In this document: piece by piece, positions 1-5,524 of the stretch
Layout: every line of letters starts with the position of its first letter
Position numbering within the stretch: the first letter of the stretch is position 1
Source of the DNA: Candidatus Sulfotelmatobacter sp.
GTDB taxonomy: Bacteria > Acidobacteriota > Terriglobia > Terriglobales > SbA1
Length of the DNA stretch: 8,274 nt
Direction: 5' to 3'
Assembly: GCA_030151135.1 (NCBI GenBank)
Contig: JASLEQ010000783.1
Location: 1 to 8,274 of the forward strand
The notes under the pieces: generated by a model
What the model was told of the DNA's origin: nothing
The model's database searches: none
Seen by the model: the letters and a program-made list of their open reading frames with translations, nothing else
Program-made: the position numbers and the translations under genes

Positions 1-894
1 GGGCACGCGCAGCCCGGACGCCAAGGTGGAAGCATTCGCCCACATTTCCACAGACGACTTCCCTTCCTCCCAAGCCTTCACCACAGGCGCGCAACCCGCC
101 GCTTGCGCCACGATCATCTTTGGCCGCTCCGACCCGATCCAGCCCAGTGTTTCCATTTCTTCGAAAGCCTTCCACATGCCAAGCAATCCCACGCCGCCCC
201 CCGTGGGATAAATAATTCCCTGGGGCAGCCGCCATCCGAGTTGTTCGGCGACTTCATATCCCATGGTCTTTTTGCCTTCGACGCGGTAGGGCTCCTTAGT
301 CGTGGATACGTCGAACCAGCCGTCTCTTTTCCAAAAACTTTCTTTCTTCATGTCAGCGACCCTTTTCGCGCAGTCGCTGATGAGGCCATCAACGAGAGTG
401 ACGTGGGCTCCGTAATAATCGCACTCAATGCGATTTGCTGTCGGGACGTCTTTCGGCATGAAGATGTGTGATTCGAGTTTCGCCGCGGCGGCGTACGCCG
501 CAAGTGCTCCCGCCGCGTTACCCGCAGAAGGAATCGCCAACTTTTTTAATCCGAAGTGTCGTGCCATTGTGACGGCGGCCGAAAGTCCCCGAGCTTTGAA
601 CGACCCGGTCGGATTCAGGCCCTCGTCTTTGATGTACACGTTTGGAAACTCCCGGCTCGGGAGCATGGGCGTGAAGCCTTCGCCAAGGGAGACTGGATCG
701 GCTGCCGGGAGTACGGCGTCATATCTCCACATCGTGGGAGCGCGACCAGCGAGGCGCGCGGAGGAATACGCTCGCCGGATGGCGGCGAGATCGTAGCGCG
801 CATACAGTACTCCGCCATCTTTCGGACAAACGGACTGCGGCCGATCCGCCGGATAGTGCTCACCACAACGCGTGCATTGCAGATGCGTCAGCAT
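1..894 (-). CDS. thrC: Threonine synthase, N-terminal about 298 residues (cut by the left window edge)
   Basis: PLP-dependent enzyme that converts O-phosphohomoserine to threonine in the cytoplasm, the last step of threonine synthesis. The frame is open from the ATG at 894 to the window edge. Residues 1-35 form a small zinc-ribbon-like lead (Cys7, Cys10, Cys23) ending in RYDL, as in threonine synthases of this branch. The expected fourth Cys is Asp26. The PLP lysine is Lys100 in GSFKARG, the SAGNA substrate loop is at 123-127, and the glycine-rich phosphate-binding loop TGGGVG is at 231-236. The visible end reads ASGLRVP, another conserved stretch. Roughly the last quarter of the protein is missing off-window. 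No Shine-Dalgarno precedes the ATG, but a -10-like TGCTAAACT does. Other fold-type II PLP enzymes such as cysteate synthase share this layout and cannot be fully excluded. Confidence 0.94.
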   Translation of the reverse strand, partial: MLTHLQCTRCGEHYPADRPQSVCPKDGGVLYARYDLAAIRRAYSSARLAGRAPTMWRYDAVLPAADPVSLGEGFTPMLPSREFPNVYIKDEGLNPTGSFKARGLSAAVTMARHFGLKKLAIPSAGNAAGALAAYAAAAKLESHIFMPKDVPTANRIECDYYGAHVTLVDGLISDCAKRVADMKKESFWKRDGWFDVSTTKEPYRVEGKKTMGYEVAEQLGWRLPQGIIYPTGGGVGLLGMWKAFEEMETLGWIGSERPKMIVAQAAGCAPVVKAWEEGKSSVEMWANASTLASGLRVP

Positions 895-904
895 AACTGC
901 GGTG

Positions 905-913
905 AGTTTAGCA
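905..913 (-). promoter_or_regulatory. Candidate extended -10 element for threonine synthase
   Basis: On the minus strand the bases read TG-C-TAAACT, matching TGn plus four of six -10 positions including the key A and final T. It ends 10 bases before the ATG at 894, so transcription would begin only about 3 bases upstream of the start codon. No convincing -35 hexamer is visible. This fits the absence of a ribosome binding site, but it is inferred from the motif alone. Confidence 0.3.
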
Positions 914-933
914 GAGCGATGTTTGTGAGTATT

Positions 934-954
934 GGGAACGGCACCCCCGTTCCC
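934..954. terminator. Perfect 8-bp hairpin between tatA and threonine synthase
   Basis: GGGAACGG, a 5-base loop CACCC, then CCGTTCCC form a perfect GC-rich inverted repeat. It lies 31 bases past the tatA stop codon and 39 bases before the threonine synthase start, in minus-strand order. Neither strand has a U-run after the stem, so it is not a textbook intrinsic terminator. It could be a terminator without a U tail, an RNA-stabilising stem, a protein-binding palindrome, or one copy of a dispersed repeat. Confidence 0.35.
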
Positions 955-985
955 AGACTAAAAAGAGCCTCAGCAATCAGAGCTA

Positions 986-1192
986 TTAATTCTTTACCAC
1001 CGGCTGCTCGCGAGCCCCGTCCTGCGCATTCACACCTGCCGTTTCTTCTTTTCCAGCGATAGCCGCCTTGAATCCCCGAACACTCTCACCTAAGCCTTTG
1101 CCTAGCTCGGGAAGCTTTTTGGGACCGAGGACAAGTAACGCAATGCCAAAAATAACAAGTAAGTGCATCGGTTGAAACAGGCCTTCGAACAT
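986..1192 (-). CDS. tatA: Sec-independent protein translocase subunit TatA (TatA/E family)
   Basis: Pore- or platform-forming subunit of the twin-arginine pathway, which moves folded proteins across the cytoplasmic membrane. The 68-residue length is usual for TatA/E. A single membrane helix covers about residues 9-22, followed by the hallmark hinge and start of the amphipathic helix, LGPKKLPELGKGLG (22-35), then FK at 41-42 and a polar, poorly conserved tail. The ATG is fixed by a strong AAGGAG at 1203-1198, spaced 5 bases. No tatB or tatC is in the window, so they must lie elsewhere. The gene follows the Tat-dependent ferritin-like gene by 102 bases on the same strand, so joint transcription is possible. 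TatB is unlikely given the short tail. Confidence 0.93.
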   Translation of the reverse strand: MFEGLFQPMHLLVIFGIALLVLGPKKLPELGKGLGESVRGFKAAIAGKEETAGVNAQDGAREQPVVKN

Positions 1193-1197
1193 GATTA

Positions 1198-1203
1198 CTC
1201 CTT
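1198..1203 (-). promoter_or_regulatory. Ribosome binding site of tatA
   Basis: AAGGAG on the minus strand, 5 bases before the ATG at 1192. It sits in an A-rich leader and is one of the clear Shine-Dalgarno sites in the window. It sets the start of the small tatA gene. Confidence 0.8.
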
Positions 1204-1294
1204 TTTGTTTTAAATCCCTACGTCATGTTAAGTAAGAAATAGCGCCGGCGAACGGTTATCCGCCGACGCGATTTCCATCTTCACCAATCCAACT

Positions 1295-2425
1295 TCATGC
1301 CCCGCGTTGCGCCGCATCTGCGGCCTCGGCCAGCGTGTTTAGAGTGTCAAAGAACTCCGACGATTGACCAATGAACAATCCGTCATCGGTGAACGCTCTG
1401 ACCGCCCCAGCCGCGACTCCAGCTGTGGCTGTGGGACGAATCACTGCGCACTTCGGCAACGCGGCATTGATGAATTCGCACGGTACGGGAAAGATCAGGT
1501 TCGTTTGAAGCAGCGGATTCCCTGTAGCGTTAAAGTCGGGGAATGTCAGACCGTTGGTCGGATCTGTGAACGGAGCGATTGGAGTCTGCACTCCATTTCC
1601 GGCAAAGTCTACCCACTCCAGAAAATGAGCTACCTCGTCGCCGCCGATGCTAAGGACGATGCGCAGAACCTCGAGATTGCTCGCCTTCTGAGCCATCGCC
1701 GAATAAAGACTGCTGCCGCCCTGCTCGATGAATCCGAAGTGAAATGCGGCTGTGTTGGCAATCGCCTGGATATGGTTGGCTGGAGCAAAATCCGAATCAT
1801 CACGCGGAATCGCAGGCAGACCGACCAGATCGATTGCCTGAGGAAAGCTGGCCCCAAAATCTGGGTTCTGCCGGCTTCGATACCGCGTGTACCAACTGGT
1901 ATCCACCGTGAGATCCATGAGACTGGTGAGGCGCCCGATCTGCTTTGCGCCTGTGGCTTGGCTGCTCGGTAGAGTTCGGAACTTGCTTAGATCTACCGCA
2001 GGTGCGCCGTGCGATTTCAGGTACGCGTTCAGAAAGGAGGCATGGCTCATTTCGTCCAACGTATTGCTGGAGATATATTGTGACCCGTCGCCATCCAGCT
2101 GTTGCAATGCGAGTTGAAAGGGATTTTGGGGGCCGGAGGTGACACCACCCAGTTCGGCATACTGCTCCCAAAGATCGCTTTCGATAAGCTCAGCGGCGGC
2201 CAAAAACCTGAGAATTGCAATATCGCCCTTTGAAAGAGGAAGTTTTTGATTCGCGCTACCAAATGCAGGAGTTCCTTTAGCAAGAACTGCGGCGCCTATA
2301 CCGGCTGCAGTCCCGGCTACAACGGTGTTTCTCAGAAATGATCGCCGGTTGGAGCCTTTACCTGCCCCTTCAGCGATGGCAGATGGAGATGGTTCTGCGG
2401 TTGAGCGTTTTACTTCCTGGCTCAT
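1295..2425 (-). CDS. Tat-exported ferritin-like diiron protein
   Basis: Predicted periplasmic or cell-surface ferritin-like four-helix-bundle protein; the actual reaction (iron oxidation or storage, peroxide handling) is unknown. Of 376 residues, the first 26 are a long polar n-region, followed by NRRSFLRN (26-33), a twin-arginine motif, then a small-residue hydrophobic stretch (about 34-49), with probable cleavage near AFG at 54-56. The mature part holds a complete diiron ligand pattern: Glu79 (or Glu82), Glu125-x2-His128 in DEMSH, Glu234, and Glu264-x2-His267 in GDEVAH. The spacing across two helix pairs fits the Ferritin_2 type. About 100 residues after the last ligand form an unassigned tail with two Cys (316, 326). 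A GGAG at 2438-2435 lies 9 bases before the ATG. Its neighbour tatA encodes part of the machinery that would export it. Confidence 0.92.
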   Translation of the reverse strand: MSQEVKRSTAEPSPSAIAEGAGKGSNRRSFLRNTVVAGTAAGIGAAVLAKGTPAFGSANQKLPLSKGDIAILRFLAAAELIESDLWEQYAELGGVTSGPQNPFQLALQQLDGDGSQYISSNTLDEMSHASFLNAYLKSHGAPAVDLSKFRTLPSSQATGAKQIGRLTSLMDLTVDTSWYTRYRSRQNPDFGASFPQAIDLVGLPAIPRDDSDFAPANHIQAIANTAAFHFGFIEQGGSSLYSAMAQKASNLEVLRIVLSIGGDEVAHFLEWVDFAGNGVQTPIAPFTDPTNGLTFPDFNATGNPLLQTNLIFPVPCEFINAALPKCAVIRPTATAGVAAGAVRAFTDDGLFIGQSSEFFDTLNTLAEAADAAQRGA

Positions 2426-2594
2426 AATTACACACTCCGGATCTCTAGCTTGAATTCCACGATCCAGGCAGGGATTTGAGTCGCGGTGAGGACAGAGTAG
2501 TAAGTTAATGGGGATCGCTTGTCACAGTAGCGTCGGCACTTTGTAAAAGGATAATCTTGCAGCCAGTACCGGGATATCTAGCGCAAGTTCTCTG

Positions 2595-2987
2595 CTATCG
2601 ATCATGGGCAGCTTCGAGAACCCGCATGAATGCCGAGCACTCGAAACGAGTACCATTCATCGGAATCGTAGCCGCTACGTGGAATACATCGTCATCGAGA
2701 ATTGTCCCGTGTTGCCATCGAGCAAGATATCCCTCACGGTACATTGCTCGCAACTGAGTATGGCGGAGCCATACTGCCGGCAGGTTCGCATCGGAACTGC
2801 ACGCGCGGGCCGTCAACTCAATGCTGATAACACCATCTTTGCCGCAATAACGCTTGGCTCTTTCGATACACAGCTCGTGTAGGCACTTCAAATCCTTTTC
2901 ATCCACTTCAGCAATAGAGGCGCCTTCTTCGGCAGCCTTAATGAAGGTTCGGAACGATTGCAGGAGATCCGCTTCGTCGAATGCCAT
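2595..2987 (-). CDS. Small unrecognised protein, possibly with a degenerate winged-helix fold
   Basis: I do not recognise the family. That it is a real gene is supported by a near-perfect AAGGAGG (3001-2995) spaced 7 bases before the ATG, and by its position between two clear genes on coherent strands. The 130-residue product is soluble-looking, with no signal peptide or membrane helix. It has an acidic helical N-terminal third (about 1-48) and five Cys (35, 40, 48, 63, 117). From about 66 to 110 a likely helix ends in REGYLARW and is followed by a probable beta-hairpin (GTILDDDVFHVAATI), an order that resembles the last helix and wing of a winged-helix DNA-binding domain; this is inference from pattern only. 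It lies 169 bases upstream of the ferritin-like gene on the same strand and is divergent from the cytochrome c gene, a common place for a local regulator. Confidence 0.7.
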   Translation of the reverse strand: MAFDEADLLQSFRTFIKAAEEGASIAEVDEKDLKCLHELCIERAKRYCGKDGVISIELTARACSSDANLPAVWLRHTQLRAMYREGYLARWQHGTILDDDVFHVAATIPMNGTRFECSAFMRVLEAAHDR

Positions 2988-2994
2988 TGGCTGG

Positions 2995-3001
2995 CCTCCT
3001 T
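2995..3001 (-). promoter_or_regulatory. Strong ribosome binding site of the small unknown gene
   Basis: AAGGAGG on the minus strand, 7 bases from the ATG at 2987. It is the best Shine-Dalgarno match in the window and the main evidence that this unfamiliar reading frame is translated. Confidence 0.8.
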
Positions 3002-3182
3002 CCTCTGCTCCGCCACATCAGTCTACCTTGCGACTCTCGATCGAGGGGCTCGAGTTCTGAAGACCATCCGCGTAATCATTCAAGCCTTCAACTATCCCAG
3101 CCAAATCATTGATGCTTTACACTTCTACACAGGTCCACCATGGCGTTTAAGGTACTATCCTTTATTCAGAACAAATGTAACC

Positions 3183-3187
3183 AGGAG
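3183..3187 (+). promoter_or_regulatory. Ribosome binding site that decides the cytochrome c start
   Basis: AGGAG ends directly against an in-frame ATG at 3188 but lies a proper 6 bases before the ATG at 3194. The second ATG is therefore the better start; earlier in-frame ATGs (3140, 3188) lack usable spacing. Confidence 0.7.
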
Positions 3188-3193
3188 ATGAGC

Positions 3194-3736
3194 ATGGGAA
3201 AGTTCGTGGTTGGGTTGATCGTAGGACTGATTGCAGTTCCTCTAATTGTGTACTTCTACTTCTCTACGGGACTCGCTCCGGTTGCCACGTCAGCTCCTCC
3301 GATGCCATTTGAGAAAATGTTCGCCCGCATGGCTTTGCACGCCCGTATGGACAAAGAGGTTCCGAAGACGGTTCCGGTTCCAGCGGACGAGGCTAACTTC
3401 ACCGCAGGCGCGCAAGTCTACAAGGAACATTGCGCCGTTTGCCACGGACTACCGGGAGCACCGCAATCAGCGATTGCGGCCGGAATGTTCCCCAAGCCCC
3501 CTAAGCTCATGCAAGGCACGGGTGTGACGGACGACCCTCCCGGCGAGACGTATTGGAAGGTGGCGGGTGGAATTCGCATGACCGGAATGCCAGGATTCGA
3601 GAAAACTCTTTCAACGACTCAGATGTGGCAGGTTAGTCTGGTCTGTGCGAATGCCGATAAATTGCCCGATTCGGCGAAACAGATTCTCGCGCAGCTTCCT
3701 CCAATGCCACCTGCTGCCGAGCCGCAAAAAAAGTGA
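3194..3736 (+). CDS. Membrane-anchored monohaem class I cytochrome c
   Basis: Electron carrier facing the periplasm, held by one N-terminal helix. From the chosen start the protein has 180 residues. Residues 3-25 form an uncleaved-looking hydrophobic anchor ending in FYFSTG, followed by a Pro-rich linker. The haem site CAVCH is at 80-84 and the likely sixth ligand is Met132 in MTGMPGF, with the usual EKTLS and MWQV helix behind it. The tail is Pro-rich and Lys-ended. One haem and this layout fit the cytochrome c/cbb3-type small domain family (PF13442-like). No oxidase or dehydrogenase partner is in the window, so its redox partner is unknown. It is divergent from the small unknown gene (206 bases between starts) and is followed by a hairpin terminator, so it is probably a single-gene unit. 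Confidence 0.94.
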   Translation: MGKFVVGLIVGLIAVPLIVYFYFSTGLAPVATSAPPMPFEKMFARMALHARMDKEVPKTVPVPADEANFTAGAQVYKEHCAVCHGLPGAPQSAIAAGMFPKPPKLMQGTGVTDDPPGETYWKVAGGIRMTGMPGFEKTLSTTQMWQVSLVCANADKLPDSAKQILAQLPPMPPAAEPQKK

Positions 3737-3759
3737 CACCCGAATCATCGATTCCATTT

Positions 3760-3780
3760 AAGCGGCCTCTGGGCCGCTTT
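3760..3780 (+). terminator. Intrinsic-type terminator after the cytochrome c gene
   Basis: AAGCGGCC, the 4-base loop TCTG, then GGCCGCTT form a perfect 8-bp GC-rich stem, followed by a short T-rich run (TTTAGATGTTT). It starts 23 bases past the cytochrome stop codon. The U tail is short, so efficiency may be moderate. Its 3' edge lies only 2 bases from an ATG at 3783, which argues against that ATG being the start of the next gene. Confidence 0.68.
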
Positions 3781-3836
3781 AGATGTTTAAGGGACTTTCC
3801 CCTGGGATCGCAGGCCTGAGTTGCTGGCATCTCGCA

Positions 3837-3845
3837 TGCTATAGT
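3837..3845 (+). promoter_or_regulatory. Candidate extended -10 promoter of the TPR gene
   Basis: TG-C-TATAGT matches the extended -10 consensus TGnTATAAT with a single mismatch. It ends 9 bases before the ATG at 3855, placing the predicted transcript start 2 to 4 bases upstream of the start codon, which is close to leaderless. There is no clear -35, which extended -10 promoters can do without. It is the best of four similar elements in this window. Confidence 0.45.
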
Positions 3846-3854
3846 GCGATTCCG

Positions 3855-4592
3855 ATGGGATCGTTCCTCTTGTTTGCGTTTTCGTGGTGGGCAATTCTGC
3901 TGCGAGTAGTCGCAATCGTCCACTTCATCCGGCGGCGTCCGAATTTCTACTGGCTGTTCATCATTCTTTTCCATTGGATCGGAGCCCTGGTTTATATCTT
4001 GGTTGAGGTCGTTCCTGACGCCGGATTGTTGCGCACCTCCTTTCAGGTTTTTCCGCGCAGGCAGCGCATCAGGGAATTGGAACGAATTATTATCGATAAT
4101 CCTTCCGCCGGGAACTTCGAAGAACTCGGCCAACTCTACCTCGATAACGGCAATTTTGCGCAAGCCCGTGCGGCGTATGACAAATCCATCTCTTCGCGCA
4201 CCGATTCCCCAGATCCTTTTTACCGCAGAGGCATCGCCGAGATCGAACTGGAAGATTTTGTTGCCGCGGTCCCCGACCTTGAGCGTGCGGTAAGCGCGGA
4301 TCCGGGCTATGACTTTCACAGGGCGAAAGGACTGCTCGCCTGGGCCTACGCCCAAACCGGCCAGAGCGATAAGGCCAACGCAATGTTCCAGCAAGCTACA
4401 AAGATTTCAACTCTGTCTGAAACCTATTACCACTACGCACTTTTCCTCGAATCGCAGGGACGAAGCACCGAAGCACGTATCTGGGCAAAAAGAATCCTCG
4501 ATAAGAAACCCACGATGCCGCGTTACCTGCGTCGCCGCGAGAGGCCGTGGTTTCGCAAAGCCAGCGGGCTCCTGGGGCGACTGCCGAAGTAG
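3855..4592 (+). CDS. Two-helix membrane protein with tetratricopeptide repeats
   Basis: From the ATG at 3855 the product has 245 residues. Hydrophobic helices cover about 2-22 and 32-52, separated by the short positive loop HFIRRRPNFYW. This pair, ending in YILVEVVPD, resembles the PLDc_N-type N-terminal module, which is seen apart from any phospholipase domain. From about 86 to 216 there are helix pairs with TPR character (NFEELGQLYLDNGNFAQARA, DPFYRRGIAEIE, AKGLLAWAYAQTG, YYHYALFLESQGRSTEAR), ending in a basic tail. It probably scaffolds protein contacts at the cytoplasmic face; its partner is unknown. An in-frame ATG at 3783 would add 24 residues, but it abuts the terminator hairpin and has no ribosome site. 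The chosen ATG also lacks Shine-Dalgarno but has an extended -10 just upstream, so a leaderless start is plausible. Confidence 0.86.
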   Translation: MGSFLLFAFSWWAILLRVVAIVHFIRRRPNFYWLFIILFHWIGALVYILVEVVPDAGLLRTSFQVFPRRQRIRELERIIIDNPSAGNFEELGQLYLDNGNFAQARAAYDKSISSRTDSPDPFYRRGIAEIELEDFVAAVPDLERAVSADPGYDFHRAKGLLAWAYAQTGQSDKANAMFQQATKISTLSETYYHYALFLESQGRSTEARIWAKRILDKKPTMPRYLRRRERPWFRKASGLLGRLPK

Positions 4593-4627
4593 CCAATCCC
4601 TGCGGCCGCTGCCCGCATCCTCCCCGG

Positions 4628-4636
4628 TGATACCAT
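4628..4636 (+). promoter_or_regulatory. Candidate extended -10 element for the HAD phosphatase gene
   Basis: TG-A-TACCAT matches TGn plus four of six -10 positions. It ends 7 bases before the GTG at 4644, so a transcript would start at or next to the GTG. No -35 is evident in the GC-rich sequence upstream. Weak alone; the case rests on the same arrangement before three other genes here. Confidence 0.28.
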
Positions 4637-4643
4637 CAGATCA

Positions 4644-5492
4644 GTGACGCTTACCAGGAATTCCATCCGGTTACTGGCGACTGATATCGACGGCACCTTG
4701 CTCAACCCACAATTTCAGATTTCCGATCGGGATTTGGTCGCGCTTCGAGACGCTCATTCTGCCGGAGTCGAGGTTTTGCTTGTCACGGGGCGCCGGCATA
4801 CCTTCGCCCTGCCGATCGCCAAACAACTCGGCTTCGACCTGTGGCTGATTAGCTCTAATGGCGCGATTACGCGGTCGTTAAGTGGCGAGACTTTTCATCG
4901 CGACCTGATGCCCGCAAAAACCTGCCGCCGCCTGTGCGAAATGATGCAACAATTTCGGGGGAATACCGTTCTTACATTTGACAGGGAGACCAGGGGAGCC
5001 ATCGTGCTCGAACGTCTGGATGAACTGGGCGCAAGCATCCGACGATGGCTCGAGAAAAATATGGAATTCATCGAGTTCGTTGTCCCCCTGGAGAATTCGT
5101 TGGTTACGGATCCGGTCCAGGCGATGTTCTGCGGAACGATGACGCGGATGAATGCCGCCCTGCGCGTCCTGAACGAAGCTGGATTGACGGGGAAAGTCAC
5201 CATCCTTCGTACCGAGTACCCGGAACGCGATCTGTCGATGATCGACGTGCTGAATGCAAACTGTTCCAAGGGTCACGCGCTGGAACGATGGGCAAAACAT
5301 CGTGGATTCCGCCGCGAAGAGGTCATGGCCGTTGGTGACAATCATAACGACGTCGAGATGCTTGAGTTCGCTGGCCATCCAGTTATCATGGGGAATGCGT
5401 GCGAAGAGCTTCGCAGCCGCGGTTGGCATATCACCGGCGGGAACCATGAATGCGGCCTGGCTGCGGCCGTGGAGTCAGTGTTCGCTGGTTAG
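4644..5492 (+). CDS. Cof-type HAD-superfamily phosphatase
   Basis: Mg-dependent hydrolase of the HAD IIB (Cof) group, which typically removes phosphate from sugar phosphates, nucleotides or flavin precursors in the cytoplasm; the substrate cannot be read from the sequence. The 282-residue length is normal. Motif I is DIDGT (nucleophile Asp14, acid/base Asp16), motif II is LVTGR with Thr48, the motif III lysine is Lys209 in CSKG, and motif IV is GDNHND at 231-236. The SNGA signature at 71-74 is typical of the group. The segment between motifs II and III (about 80-200) is the C2B cap that selects substrate. The start is GTG, giving a normal distance of 13 residues to the nucleophile, with no good ribosome site. 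It lies 51 bases after the TPR gene and 31 bases before the transglycosylase gene. Confidence 0.93.
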   Translation: MTLTRNSIRLLATDIDGTLLNPQFQISDRDLVALRDAHSAGVEVLLVTGRRHTFALPIAKQLGFDLWLISSNGAITRSLSGETFHRDLMPAKTCRRLCEMMQQFRGNTVLTFDRETRGAIVLERLDELGASIRRWLEKNMEFIEFVVPLENSLVTDPVQAMFCGTMTRMNAALRVLNEAGLTGKVTILRTEYPERDLSMIDVLNANCSKGHALERWAKHRGFRREEVMAVGDNHNDVEMLEFAGHPVIMGNACEELRSRGWHITGGNHECGLAAAVESVFAG

Positions 5493-5503
5493 TAATCTGA
5501 AAA

Positions 5504-5524
5504 ATGATATTTTTGAAATTTTGA
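5504..5524 (+). other. Six-codon leader reading frame overlapping the transglycosylase start
   Basis: ATG ATA TTT TTG AAA TTT TGA reads as a 6-residue peptide (MIFLKF). Its stop shares one base with the ATG at 5524 (TGATG), the usual geometry for translational coupling. The 31-base gap holding it is strikingly AT-rich (5 G or C) against GC-rich genes on both sides, and includes the inverted repeat AAAAAT-GAT-ATTTTT. No ribosome site precedes it, so it may be chance, or just an AT-rich promoter/leader. Confidence 0.2.
5505..5513 (+). promoter_or_regulatory. Candidate extended -10 element for the transglycosylase gene
   Basis: TG-A-TATTTT matches TGn plus four of six -10 positions and ends 10 bases before the ATG at 5524. 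It lies in a very AT-rich intergenic stretch, which favours melting but also makes chance matches more likely. It would give a leader of about 3 bases. Confidence 0.3.

Noticed and set aside
103..796. Plus-strand reading frames of about 122 codons opposite the left-edge gene
   Set aside because: They are antisense shadows of threonine synthase, whose motifs (GSFKARG, SAGNA, TGGGVG) read cleanly on the minus strand.
1246..1265. CGGCG...CGCCG inverted repeat after the ferritin-like gene
   Set aside because: Only 5 bp with a 10-base loop and no T run; expected by chance in GC-rich DNA, so not listed as a terminator.
3100..3193. Sigma70-like promoter upstream of the cytochrome gene (TTTACA at 3116, TACTAT at 3153)
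   Set aside because: The two boxes are 31 bases apart and neither has a partner at 16-18 bases, so no promoter is claimed.
3633..4394. 253-codon minus-strand frame
   Set aside because: It overlaps the cytochrome end, the terminator and the TPR gene, and its translation is charged and low in recognisable structure. It is the shadow of the TPR gene.
4602..4609. GCGGCCGC palindrome between the TPR and HAD genes
   Set aside because: An 8-base GC palindrome is unremarkable here and has no surrounding structure.
5254..5523. 90-codon upstream extension of the transglycosylase frame
   Set aside because: It lies inside the HAD gene in another frame, and the signal peptide starts at 5524.
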